From: Poseidonibacter ostreae
GTDB taxonomy: Bacteria; Campylobacterota; Campylobacteria; Campylobacterales; Arcobacteraceae
DNA: 64,000 nt
Direction of reading: 5' to 3'
NCBI RefSeq assembly: GCF_009208055.1
Contig: NZ_WFKI01000013.1
Coordinates: 3,476 to 67,475 of the forward strand
Part shown: piece after piece, positions 8,862 through 17,288 of the stretch
Position numbering within the stretch: the stretch's first letter is position 1
How the letters are laid out: each line of letters starts with the position of its first letter
Translations under genes and position numbers: made by a program
Notes under the pieces: model-generated
The model's database searches: none
Told to the model about the DNA's origin: nothing
What the model saw: only the letters and a program-made list of their open reading frames with translations

Positions 8862-9809
8862 TTGTCTAGATATTGCGAGTATTTTATTAAGGATTTGATA
8901 CAATCACAAGAAAATATAATTAAGGTTAATATTATTAAAAAGTTTAGAAAAGTTCATATAGAAATTACAAATATATGTAACTTAAAATGTACATTTTGCC
9001 CTCCTAAGATAAAACCAAATGGTGTAATGTCTTTAGAAGATTTTGATGATATAAATAAGCAATTAAAACCATATACTAAAGAGTTAGCTTACCATATAGT
9101 TGGAGATCCGCTAGTTCTTAGAAATTTAAATGAATACTTAGATATTAGTTTAAAACATGATTTAAAAGTAAATATCACAACAACAGCAAATAAAATATCA
9201 TCAAATGATTATAATGCTTTAATGAATAAAACAATAAAACAAATAAATTTTTCAATAAACTCGTATAATGCAAACTCTCATAAAAAATCTTTAGATGAGT
9301 ATTTAAATCCTATTTTAGATTTTGTAAAATATGCTCAAGAAAAATCACATGAGTATTTTATAAATTTTAGAATATGGAATTTAGATGAAAGTAAAAGTGC
9401 AAGAGAGTTTAATACCCAAGTTTTTAAAAAAGTTAATGAGTATTTTAATACTGATATTAATATTGATGATGTTTATACTCAAAGACCTAAAAATATACGA
9501 ATAGCAAAAAAATTGTTTTTTAATTTTGATGAGTACTTTAACTGGCCAAGTTTAGAAAATGATTTCGTTTCAGATAAAGGTTTTTGCTATGGCTTAGATT
9601 CACATTTTGGTATTTTAACATCAGGAGAAGTAGTTCCTTGTTGTTTAGATCAAAATGCATGTATAAATTTAGGAAATACAAATACTTCACAATTAAAAGA
9701 TATTCTAAGTTCTACTAGAGTTAAAACTATTCAAGATGGTTTTAAAGTAGGGAAAGTAGTAGAAGAACTTTGCCAAAAATGTGAATATAGAACTAGATTT
9801 GATAAGTAA
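8862..9809 (+). CDS. Radical SAM protein with SPASM-like C-terminus
   Basis: The protein has 315 residues. The radical SAM cluster motif C-x3-C-x2-C is Cys39, Cys43 and Cys46 in TNICNLKCTFCPPK, so a [4Fe-4S] cluster that cleaves S-adenosylmethionine is expected. The C-terminal region has the extra cysteines of a SPASM or twitch domain: GFCYGLDSHFG, VVPCCLDQNA and LCQKCEYRTRF. The part GEVVPCCLDQNACINLGN resembles SPASM enzymes that modify peptides or act in cofactor synthesis; the substrate is not evident. TTG 8862 is the only plausible start, with a short AGG upstream, so the exact start is uncertain. The EI24-like gene begins 15 bases downstream. Confidence 0.88.
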   Translation: MSRYCEYFIKDLIQSQENIIKVNIIKKFRKVHIEITNICNLKCTFCPPKIKPNGVMSLEDFDDINKQLKPYTKELAYHIVGDPLVLRNLNEYLDISLKHDLKVNITTTANKISSNDYNALMNKTIKQINFSINSYNANSHKKSLDEYLNPILDFVKYAQEKSHEYFINFRIWNLDESKSAREFNTQVFKKVNEYFNTDINIDDVYTQRPKNIRIAKKLFFNFDEYFNWPSLENDFVSDKGFCYGLDSHFGILTSGEVVPCCLDQNACINLGNTNTSQLKDILSSTRVKTIQDGFKVGKVVEELCQKCEYRTRFDK

Positions 9810-9824
9810 TAAGAAGGAAGAAGT

Positions 9825-10682
9825 TTGAGTGAAACAGATATTTTTTTAAGAAGTTTAAAAGATTTTTTAACACCAAAGATGTTAAAGATTTCATTGATTC
9901 CTTTGATTGTTACAATGATTTTTTTATATATACTATTTTTTGCTGCTGCAGATTTTGGAATTACTGCATTACAAGAAACAGCACAAGCTTCTCAAAATGG
10001 AGAAGAGATTGTTATTGATGAAAGTGCACCTTTTTATTTTGTTTGGGCTACATATTTAATAGTATTTTTATTTAAATACTCATTTACTTCATATATTGCA
10101 GGATTTTTATTATATACAGTTGGTACTATTATTGTATTGAAGATATCTGTACTTTTAACTATTGTTGTAATTGGATTTTTAACACCAATTATTTTAAACA
10201 AAATACATAAAAGACACTATTCTCATTTAACTTTACATGGTCATGGGACTTTATTATCTCCTTTATGGGTATTATTGAAAAGTTCATTGATGATGATATT
10301 ACTTTTTATACTATTTATTCCACTATATTTTATACCATTATTAAATATAATTGCTTTTTCTTTACCTTTTTACTATTTTTTCCATAAGCTATTAAATTAT
10401 GATGTTTCATCAACAATATTAAGCCAAGAAGAGTTTAAAGTAATATATCAAGAGGAAGCTGGAAAAGTAAGACTTAGAACATTACTTCTATATTTTATAT
10501 CTATGATTCCTTTTATAACACTATTTACAGCAGTTTTTTATATCATATATTTAGGACATGGGTATTTTATAAAGTTAGAACAGATGTATAAATTAGATAT
10601 TCCAGATTCTAATATAGATGAAGATGTCGTAAAAGAAGAGATAAAAGAGTTAGAGCAAAGAAAGCAAATAAGTAATTCTTAA
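9825..10682 (+). CDS. EI24/CysZ-like integral membrane protein
   Basis: A 285-residue protein with several hydrophobic segments (about 17-40, 65-90, 97-125, 150-185 and 220-245) in the arrangement of the EI24 domain family, to which the sulfate permease CysZ belongs. The pattern FLTPIILNKIHKRHY and the long paired C-terminal helices fit this family. The start is TTG 9825 with a strong AAGGAAG just upstream. No cysteine-biosynthesis genes are nearby, so sulfate transport should not be assumed. The C-terminal tail is charged and cytoplasmic-looking. Confidence 0.8.
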   Translation: MSETDIFLRSLKDFLTPKMLKISLIPLIVTMIFLYILFFAAADFGITALQETAQASQNGEEIVIDESAPFYFVWATYLIVFLFKYSFTSYIAGFLLYTVGTIIVLKISVLLTIVVIGFLTPIILNKIHKRHYSHLTLHGHGTLLSPLWVLLKSSLMMILLFILFIPLYFIPLLNIIAFSLPFYYFFHKLLNYDVSSTILSQEEFKVIYQEEAGKVRLRTLLLYFISMIPFITLFTAVFYIIYLGHGYFIKLEQMYKLDIPDSNIDEDVVKEEIKELEQRKQISNS

Positions 10683-10694
10683 ATTACTTATTTT
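10666..10694. terminator. Convergent hairpin terminator
   Basis: AAATAAGTAAT (10666-10676) pairs perfectly with ATTACTTATTT (10683-10693) around a six-base loop, followed by a T on the + strand and preceded by A-rich sequence. It covers the stop codons of the EI24-like gene and the convergent response regulator gene. Confidence 0.6.
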
Positions 10695-11379
10695 AACCTC
10701 TAACAAGACGGTAGCCAGTTCCTTGAATATTTTTTAAAGATTTTTCAGGGAGCTTTTTTCTAAAGTTTTTTATAAATAATCTCATTGCATTTGGTGTCAT
10801 AACTGAATCTTCATCCCAAATAAGATTTTCCATCTCTTCATAAGTTATTATTCTATCTTTTGTAAGCAATTGTTTTAAAAATAGGGCTTCTTTTTTTGTT
10901 AAATCAAACTGTTCTTCATCATTTGTAATTATTGATTTACTAAAATCAAATAGCCACTTTTCATTAAGATTATATATTTTATTATCATCATAACTTTTTA
11001 TAAAGGCTTCTAAGGCATTTATTAATTTATCATGTGTAATTGGTTTAACAATGTATTTAATTAGATGTAATTCAGTAGCTTGAAGCATATAATCTAAATC
11101 TGTAAATGCAGAAGTAATAATAATTCTAGTTTTTGAATCTGATTCTCTGATTCTTCTTATTAAATCAAGACCATTTTCATTGCCCATTTGTATATCTGTA
11201 ATTATTAAGTCAGGTTTGTTTTGTACGTATTTTAAATAAGCATCATTTGCATTTTTTGCAGTATAAGTTTCTTTAAAATAATGCTCTAAAATTTCATTGA
11301 TATTCTCTCTTATTCCATCTTCATCTTCTGCATATAATACTCTAAATGCATTCAGTTTATTAATTAATATTTCTTGCAT
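10693..11379 (-). CDS. OmpR/PhoB-type response regulator
   Basis: The protein has 228 residues. The receiver domain (about 10-125) has the acidic pocket EDED (18-21), phosphorylation site Asp62 in LIITDIQMG, the switch residue in IIITSAFTD and Lys in YIVKPIT. The C-terminal part (about 140-228) is a winged helix of the Trans_reg_C type: FDLTKKEALFLKQLL, MENLIWDE, and ending IQGTGYRLV. It is divergent from the histidine kinase starting at 11444 and is almost certainly its partner. The 64-base gap between them holds a perfect palindrome that may be the regulator's own operator. Confidence 0.94.
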   Translation of the reverse strand: MQEILINKLNAFRVLYAEDEDGIRENINEILEHYFKETYTAKNANDAYLKYVQNKPDLIITDIQMGNENGLDLIRRIRESDSKTRIIITSAFTDLDYMLQATELHLIKYIVKPITHDKLINALEAFIKSYDDNKIYNLNEKWLFDFSKSIITNDEEQFDLTKKEALFLKQLLTKDRIITYEEMENLIWDEDSVMTPNAMRLFIKNFRKKLPEKSLKNIQGTGYRLVRG

Positions 11380-11404
11380 ATACTAAAAACCCTTGTTAGA
11401 AAAT

Positions 11405-11423
11405 TTATGCTATCATAGCATAA
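11405..11423. promoter_or_regulatory. Perfect 19-nt palindrome between divergent regulator and kinase genes
   Basis: TTATGCTAT-C-ATAGCATAA is perfectly symmetric about 11414 and lies midway between the starts at 11379 (minus) and 11444 (plus). This is the place and symmetry expected of an operator controlling both genes. No binding partner can be named from the sequence. Confidence 0.6.
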
Positions 11424-11443
11424 TTAAGGTTACAAGGAAAAAT

Positions 11444-13003
11444 TTGAGACTAATAACTGAAAAGAATCTATCTAAAATAATAATCTATATCTTTATAATA
11501 ATTATGTCTTCAATGATTTTTATGATTACATATTTTTATGTAAAAAATACATATGAAAACTTTGAAACAGAGATGAAAATATTTAAAGAAGAGTATTATG
11601 AAATTAAGAAAAAAACACTAAAAAAAGAAGTAGATACGGTTTTAGATATCTTTAATTACAATATTACAAAAGAGTATATAGATAATCAAGAACAAAAAAA
11701 TGAAGCAATAAGATTGCTTAATAATATTAGATTTGAGAAAAATAAAAGTAACTATTTTTTTGTATATGAAATAAAAAATATGAATGGTGGCGATGATTTT
11801 GCAAAACTTTTAGTAAATCCAAATAGACCAGATATTGTGGGAAGATTAATATCTACAAATTATACAGATGATAATGGAAAGAAATTTAGAGAAATATTTT
11901 TAAAAGATATTAGAGAAAAACAAGAATCTTACACACAATATACATATAAAAAACCAGGAACAAATGAAATAAAGCAAAAGTTATCATATTTTAAATACTA
12001 TGAAAACTGGAATTGGGTTTTAGCAGTTGGAGTATATACAGATGATATTGAAAAAGAGATCTCTATAAAAAGAGAACATTTAGAATCTAGTATTAAAAAA
12101 CAAGTAGGACAAAATGTTGTTTTATTTATTATGTTTTTATCATTAGCAATTTTAATATCAATTGTAGTTTCTCAAAAAATTGATGAGGTCTTAAAAACAT
12201 ATGAAGAGAAAGTAAAAGCTAAAACACAAGAGCTTGAAAATCTAAATAAAAGCTTAGAAGAAAAAGTAAAAGAAGAGCTTGAAAAAAATAGAGAAAAAGA
12301 ACAGCTTCTAGTTCAAAAATCCAAATTTATTGCACTTGGGGAGATGATATCTAATATAGCACATCAATGGAGACAGCCTTTATCTGAGTTATCTTCGATA
12401 CTTATGTATATGAAATTTAAACATAGTATTGGCAAACTTGATGATAAAACAATGCAAGTAAAAAGTGAAGAGGCTGATGATGTTTTAGATTATATGTCTC
12501 ATACAATTGATGATTTTAGAAATTTTTTCATGCCAAAAAAAGAGAAAGAAGAGTTTTATTTATATAAAGTTTTAGACTCTGTTATGACAATTGTTTCAAG
12601 CTCTTTAAAGAGTGATAAAATTAATGTTGAGATTAATATTAATAAAAATATTAAACTTACTACATATTTAAATGAATATGAACAAGTGATATTAAATATA
12701 TTAAAAAATGCAAAAGATGCATTAATTGAAAAAAATATCAAAAAACCTAGTATTAAAATTTCAGCTTATGAAGAGTCTGAGTATGTGGTACTATTTATTG
12801 AAGATAATGCAGGAGGTATTACTGTTGAGCCAATAGGAAAAATTTACGAGCCATACTTTACTACAAAAGATGATAGTAATGGAACAGGAATAGGTTTATA
12901 TATGTCAAAAATTATTATAGATAAAAATATGAAAGGTAAATTAAGAGTAAGAAATACTAAATCTGGAGCGAAGTTTGGGATTCATGTACCAAAGTCTTTA
13001 TAA
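11444..13003 (+). CDS. Sensor histidine kinase with Cache domain, partner of the 10693 regulator
   Basis: A 519-residue protein from TTG 11444, chosen because AAGGA lies five bases upstream. The upstream in-frame TTG at 11393 would place the intergenic palindrome inside the gene. A membrane helix (about 10-32), an extracytoplasmic Cache domain (about 35-205, with YFFVYEIKN and NWNWVLAVGVYTDD), a second helix (about 220-243) and a coiled coil (about 250-290) precede the kinase core. The phosphoacceptor is His307 in SNIAHQWRQPLS. ATP-binding motifs are NILKNAKDAL, DNAGGI and GTGIGLYM. Cache domains of this kind often bind small organic acids. There is no HAMP or PAS domain. Confidence 0.9.
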   Translation: MRLITEKNLSKIIIYIFIIIMSSMIFMITYFYVKNTYENFETEMKIFKEEYYEIKKKTLKKEVDTVLDIFNYNITKEYIDNQEQKNEAIRLLNNIRFEKNKSNYFFVYEIKNMNGGDDFAKLLVNPNRPDIVGRLISTNYTDDNGKKFREIFLKDIREKQESYTQYTYKKPGTNEIKQKLSYFKYYENWNWVLAVGVYTDDIEKEISIKREHLESSIKKQVGQNVVLFIMFLSLAILISIVVSQKIDEVLKTYEEKVKAKTQELENLNKSLEEKVKEELEKNREKEQLLVQKSKFIALGEMISNIAHQWRQPLSELSSILMYMKFKHSIGKLDDKTMQVKSEEADDVLDYMSHTIDDFRNFFMPKKEKEEFYLYKVLDSVMTIVSSSLKSDKINVEININKNIKLTTYLNEYEQVILNILKNAKDALIEKNIKKPSIKISAYEESEYVVLFIEDNAGGITVEPIGKIYEPYFTTKDDSNGTGIGLYMSKIIIDKNMKGKLRVRNTKSGAKFGIHVPKSL

Positions 13004-13029
13004 AAAGACCTTGGCAGTTTAAAAAAAGT

Positions 13030-15090
13030 TTAGAAGCTTTCCCACTCGTCATTATCATTATTAGGAGTTATTGTTTTAGTAGTACTACTTGAAATATTTG
13101 AAGATGAAACTTCTTCTTTCTTTTCTACTTTAGCTTTAATAGCTTGATTAACTTCTGTTTTAGTTTCTTGAGGTTTAATTTTATTTTCTACAGGAGTAGG
13201 ATTTGTATTAATACTTATATTTTTTGCTTTAACACTATCTTTTCCCTCAAACTCTTTTTCATTTGTATCTTGAACAATATCATCAGCAATTGCTTGAGTT
13301 TGATTTGCAATATCTTTAGTCTCATTTGCAACTACTGCATTTTGTTGAGTTTGTCTATCTAGCATATTTACTGCATCGTTTATCTGAATAATACCAGATT
13401 GCTGTTCTTTACTTGAATTTTCAATATCTTCAATTAGTTCTAAAGTTTTAGAAATATTATCGTTTAATTCAATATATCCAACTGTCATTTTATCTGAAAT
13501 ATTTTTACCATCATTTGCTTTTTGCGTTGCATTTCCAACAAGATTTTTTATCTCTTTTGCAGCTTCAGCAGATCTACTTGCAAGGTTTCTAACTTCTTGT
13601 GCAACAACAGCAAAACCTTTTCCAGCTTCTCCAGCAGTTGCAGCTTCAACAGCAGCGTTTAGTGAAAGAATATTTGTTTGGAAGGCAATTTGATCAATAA
13701 CTGAAATAGCATCATTTATAGCTGTTACTTGGTCATTTATACTATCCATTGCAGATGTTGTTTGCGAAGCTAGATTTTCTCCTTCATTTGCAGATTTTTT
13801 AAGCTCATTTGCATTATTTGCCATTTTTATTACATTTTGTGTATTTAAAGATATATTCGAAGTAACTTCTTCTAAAGAAGCAGCAGTCTCTTCAATACTT
13901 GCAGCAGCTTCATTTGAAGACTTACTTAAAGTATCAACATTTGATAAAAGGCTATTTGCACTATTTTGTAATGTTAATCCATTAGATTTATTATCTACTA
14001 GCATTTGATTTATAATTTTTGCTAAGGTATTAAGACCATCAACTGTATCACCTTTTGAATTTTTTATTCTATGTGCAAAGTTTAATTTTTGGAATTGTTC
14101 TAAAGCTTTTTTTATTTCATTTAAATCATTAGAAATATTAGAAGAAATAGTTTCAAGCATTTCATTAAACATAGTTTTTAACTCTTCTAAACTTTTATTT
14201 TCTGTAGATAAATTGATTTTTTCATCAAGGTTTCCATCTTTTACTAACTCTACAACTCTTTTTACATCATTAATTAGTTTATTATCCTCTTCTATTAATG
14301 TTTGTGTTTTTGTAATATTTTCATTTACAATAGTAGCAATAGTAGCAATCTCGTCTTTTGAAGTGTCATCAAGTAATTGAACACTATTTGTTTCTTTATT
14401 TAAATATGAGAAGAATCCAAGAAGACCATCTTTAAAGTTTGAAATTGAGTTGTTAATTGTTCGTCCAAGAGCAAGTAAGAAGAATATTATTAGTGCAATG
14501 ATTAAAACAGTTATTATTATAAAGGTTGTAAATGAATTTGTAATAGAGGCTTTTGTATCATTTTTATTATTTTCAATAACTTTATAAGTAGCTTCTGTAA
14601 AGAAATCAATTAAGTCTCTCATTGATTCATAATCAACTAAATATGAAGAAAAGTAATATTTACTTGCTTTTTCAAATTCATTTTTTTTAATAAGTAAAAT
14701 TAATTGATTTGTATGTTTTGCTGTAAGTTTATAATATTTATCAAAGTCATCAAGTTTATTACTATGTTCTGACATTTCTTCTTTTAGAAAAATTCTAAAC
14801 TTATCAAATCTTTGCCTAACTTGTGTCAGGTTATTACTAACTCCATCTTCAATAAGCTTTTCTGATTTTTCTTTATCTTTTAGATTAATTATTTGAGATA
14901 AAGCTACATTAGATTGATAAGAATCTCTATCAGCTTCTAAAAGTACAGCAATTCCAGCAAAATTTTTATCACTTAACTCTTTTACATTTGTATCAATATA
15001 ATTAAGGTTATATGAAATATATACATTTGAAACAATTATTACTGAAAAAAGAACTAAAAACGCACCCGTTATTTTACTTTTTATAGTCAT
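13030..15090 (-). CDS. Methyl-accepting chemotaxis protein with C-terminal EWESF tether
   Basis: The protein has 686 residues. An N-terminal membrane helix (about 8-28), a helical periplasmic ligand domain (about 30-185) and a second helix (about 188-210) lead to a long cytoplasmic helical region. The signalling tip is highly conserved: IDQIAFQTNILSLNAAVEAA followed by GEAGKGFAVVAQEVRNLA, the part that contacts CheA and CheW. Methylation helices flank it. A Ser/Lys/Thr-rich linker ends in NDEWESF, resembling the NWETF-type pentapeptide that tethers CheR and CheB in other bacteria. GGGGAG is the ribosome-binding site. Its core is nearly the same as in the MCP at 17289. Confidence 0.95.
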   Translation of the reverse strand: MTIKSKITGAFLVLFSVIIVSNVYISYNLNYIDTNVKELSDKNFAGIAVLLEADRDSYQSNVALSQIINLKDKEKSEKLIEDGVSNNLTQVRQRFDKFRIFLKEEMSEHSNKLDDFDKYYKLTAKHTNQLILLIKKNEFEKASKYYFSSYLVDYESMRDLIDFFTEATYKVIENNKNDTKASITNSFTTFIIITVLIIALIIFFLLALGRTINNSISNFKDGLLGFFSYLNKETNSVQLLDDTSKDEIATIATIVNENITKTQTLIEEDNKLINDVKRVVELVKDGNLDEKINLSTENKSLEELKTMFNEMLETISSNISNDLNEIKKALEQFQKLNFAHRIKNSKGDTVDGLNTLAKIINQMLVDNKSNGLTLQNSANSLLSNVDTLSKSSNEAAASIEETAASLEEVTSNISLNTQNVIKMANNANELKKSANEGENLASQTTSAMDSINDQVTAINDAISVIDQIAFQTNILSLNAAVEAATAGEAGKGFAVVAQEVRNLASRSAEAAKEIKNLVGNATQKANDGKNISDKMTVGYIELNDNISKTLELIEDIENSSKEQQSGIIQINDAVNMLDRQTQQNAVVANETKDIANQTQAIADDIVQDTNEKEFEGKDSVKAKNISINTNPTPVENKIKPQETKTEVNQAIKAKVEKKEEVSSSNISSSTTKTITPNNDNDEWESF

Positions 15091-15122
15091 GATAGACTCC
15101 CCATATTTAGATTACATTAAGT

Positions 15123-15128
15123 ATTATA
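15123..15128 (-). promoter_or_regulatory. Candidate -10 element for the MCP gene at 13030
   Basis: TATAAT on the minus strand, in the 59-base gap before the MCP start at 15090. It suggests this MCP has its own promoter and need not be read through from the EIIC-EAL gene. Confidence 0.4.
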
Positions 15129-15149
15129 TTCTATAGGATTAATTCTTAT

Positions 15150-16229
15150 TTAAATATTAAGCAGTTTAAAATTAAAATTATTTTTTATTTCTAAGGAAAA
15201 CTCTTCTACTTTTTCAAATGGAATTGCCTTTGAAAAGTACCAACCTTGAATAATATATGCATTTTTATTTTCTAATGTTTTTAACTCCTCTTTTGTTTCA
15301 ACTCCCTCAAGAATAATCTCAAAGTTTAAATCAGAACATAAATTACATATATTTTTATATAAAGATAAACCTTTCTTTGTATTTGTAAAACCTATGATTT
15401 TTTTATCAATCTTTACACTATCAAAAGGTAATTCATATAAAATAGAGAAGTTTGTATATCCAACTCCTAAATCATCAAGTGAAAGTTTAAAGCCATTTTG
15501 CTTTAAAAGATTAATATTTTTTAATATGTTGTTATTTAAAAAAGATCTTCTTTCAATTATTTCAAAGGTAATATCATAGCCTTTTAAAATATCTATTATT
15601 TTAAGTATATAATTATCATCAGATAAAGTATAAGGAAATATATTAATTGAGATACTTGGATAAAAGTCATTCTTCTTCCAAATATCCATATCTTTTCTTA
15701 CTTCTTTACATACCCAAATATCTATGATTGAAGATAGTCCAGAGTTTTCAATATCAATAATAAAATCAGGACCTTTAACAGAACCATCTTCTTTTTTAAC
15801 TCTTAATAAAGCTTCAAACTCTGTAGATGTTTTATTTTTAGTATTTACCTTTGGTTGGTAATATATTAGTAAGTTGTTTTGATTAATAGTATCAATTATT
15901 TTATTGATTTTTACGTGTGATTTAATAAGTGAACTTTGAGCTTCTTGAAATAAGATACTTTTTTTAGACTCCAAAGTATCTGATACATCTAATTTATTTG
16001 CAATTTTTTCTAAAGCTATTGTTGAACTTTGATTTTTTGAATATCTTTTAATAAAAGGAATATATATTAATACTCCTAAAACAACTAAAAAAAGTTGGAA
16101 AGCAACAGCTATTAAATCTCCATCTGTCCTTAAATATACATTTATAAAAGTAGGTGTAATCCATGGAATATATGAATCATTGAAGATAATTAAATCATAG
16201 TAAGGTAAAAAAACAATGAAAGAATACAA
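15150..16229 (-). CDS. EAL-domain (c-di-GMP phosphodiesterase) part of a frameshifted EIIC-EAL fusion
   Basis: This frame has 359 codons. Its first 65 or so residues are not a normal N-terminus. They match the end of a PTS EIIC domain, including SYIPWITPTFINVYLRTDGD and two hydrophobic stretches ending YIPFIKRYSKNQ. They continue in a different frame from the EIIC reading frame ending at 16190. Residues about 110-350 are an EAL domain with EALLR (139-143), SINIFPYTL, LSLDDLGVGYTN, VKIDKKI and LEGVET, so the residues for metal binding and hydrolysis of cyclic di-GMP appear intact. The listed TTG at 16229 is probably not used as an independent start. Whether full-length protein is made depends on slippage or on the T7 length. 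Confidence 0.85.
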   Translation of the reverse strand: MYSFIVFLPYYDLIIFNDSYIPWITPTFINVYLRTDGDLIAVAFQLFLVVLGVLIYIPFIKRYSKNQSSTIALEKIANKLDVSDTLESKKSILFQEAQSSLIKSHVKINKIIDTINQNNLLIYYQPKVNTKNKTSTEFEALLRVKKEDGSVKGPDFIIDIENSGLSSIIDIWVCKEVRKDMDIWKKNDFYPSISINIFPYTLSDDNYILKIIDILKGYDITFEIIERRSFLNNNILKNINLLKQNGFKLSLDDLGVGYTNFSILYELPFDSVKIDKKIIGFTNTKKGLSLYKNICNLCSDLNFEIILEGVETKEELKTLENKNAYIIQGWYFSKAIPFEKVEEFSLEIKNNFNFKLLNI

Positions 16230-17173
16230 TTAATTACCGGAACTAAAACAAAAGGTATAAGTAAAGAAAAGTTCATAAATATTGGAATACCAAATATTAG
16301 AATTTCATTGATATTAAAAAAAACAAAAGGTAAAGAAGCTTTTCCTACAAAACTAATATGCTTATCTTTTGAAGCAAAAAATATTGCAATTACTAATGAT
16401 AAACCAGCACCAGAACCTCCAAAAATGACAAAAAGATTGAAAAGCTCTTTATATGTTAAGTTTGCATATGCAAAATTATCTAAAATATCTATGTTTACAA
16501 TAGCATCAAAAAAATTGATTCCATGAATACCAAAAAACCATAAAAGATTTGAAATAAGAATACGCAAAAATAGTAGTGCTTCTTCACTACTTTTAGTAAA
16601 GATTTCAATACCTGAATCAAGATTTATACTTATTCCTAAAAAATAAAAAAATGAAATAGATATAAAAAATGTAATAATAAAAGGAAGAATATAAACAATT
16701 GCAGATGAGATATTATTTGATAAACTACTTTTTAAATCATTTTCATACTTTTCAAATATAATCATAATTTTAGAAATCGTAAAAGATATAAAAATAGGAA
16801 TGATTATAGCCATTATAAAAGAATTTGGGAAAACATAACTATTGATATCTTTTACATTTAAAAGTAAATCAACAGATAAATATACAAGTAAAGATAATAC
16901 AATAGTTAATAATTTATTTATACTTGTATAGTAAAGATTTACTAAGTGGTAAGAAATACTTATATTTATTAAAACAGGTAATATTCCATTTATTAATGAT
17001 GAAAGATTATTTAAGTCTTGAATATTAAAACTTGGACCAAAATCAATAAAACTTTTTGCAAGTTCAATAGATAAGAGTATAAAAGAATATAATATATAAT
17101 ATGGAACCAAAGATATAAAGGAAGCTTGTAATACTGAAATGATAAGAGATAATTGAGCTTGTAGTCTTTTCAT
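16190..17173 (-). CDS. PTS EIIC-like membrane domain, N-terminal part of a frameshifted EIIC-EAL fusion
   Basis: A 327-codon frame with about eight hydrophobic segments. Motifs typical of the lactose/cellobiose EIIC family are visible: LLWFFGIHGINFFD, FGGSGAGLSLVIA and FNINEILIFGIPIFMNFSLL followed by PFVLVPVIN. The frame stops right after the last of these, just where EIIC proteins continue with the PWTTPP-like segment found in the overlapping next frame. A run of seven T (minus strand, plus positions 16207-16213) lies at the junction, and a -1 shift joins the two into one protein of roughly 670 residues. No EIIA, EIIB, HPr or EI gene is present in the window, so the EIIC part may serve as a sensor for the EAL domain. 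That role is inference. Confidence 0.82.
   Translation of the reverse strand: MKRLQAQLSLIISVLQASFISLVPYYILYSFILLSIELAKSFIDFGPSFNIQDLNNLSSLINGILPVLINISISYHLVNLYYTSINKLLTIVLSLLVYLSVDLLLNVKDINSYVFPNSFIMAIIIPIFISFTISKIMIIFEKYENDLKSSLSNNISSAIVYILPFIITFFISISFFYFLGISINLDSGIEIFTKSSEEALLFLRILISNLLWFFGIHGINFFDAIVNIDILDNFAYANLTYKELFNLFVIFGGSGAGLSLVIAIFFASKDKHISFVGKASLPFVFFNINEILIFGIPIFMNFSLLIPFVLVPVINCILSLFFYLTMI
16207..16213 (-). other. T7 homopolymer at the EIIC-EAL frameshift
   Basis: Seven consecutive T on the coding strand, within ...TTG TTT TTT TAC... of the EIIC frame. A -1 step (or one extra T in RNA or DNA) joins the EIIC frame to the EAL frame. This could be a sequencing error, a phase-variable tract, programmed slippage or a true inactivating mutation. 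Confidence 0.75.
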
Positions 17174-17221
17174 AATACTTTCTATTTGTTGTTAGTATGT
17201 AATAAGTATAACATAATAGTT

Positions 17222-17267
17222 CTATATAATATTTTATATAGCCTTAATTTATTTAAGGACTATATAA
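17222..17267 (-). terminator. Competing hairpins downstream of an MCP gene
   Basis: CTATATAA (17222-17229) and TTATATAG (17234-17241) can pair. Alternatively TTATATAGCCTTAA (17234-17247) pairs with TTAAGG-A-CTATATAA (17253-17267) as a 14-bp stem with one bulge. The two structures exclude each other because they share the middle arm. The element lies after the MCP stop (17289) and before the EIIC start (17173). It may terminate or attenuate transcription, although no long U tract follows. Confidence 0.5.
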
Positions 17268-17288
17268 AGTTTTGTTTTTATTTATATT

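Noticed and set aside
9825..10682. Calling the EI24-like protein a sulfate permease (CysZ)
   Set aside because: Only the family-level pattern is visible, and no cysteine or sulfate genes are adjacent.
13005..13020. TTGGCAG as a sigma54 -24 element
   Set aside because: No TTGC-like -12 element follows at the right distance, and it lies between convergent gene ends.
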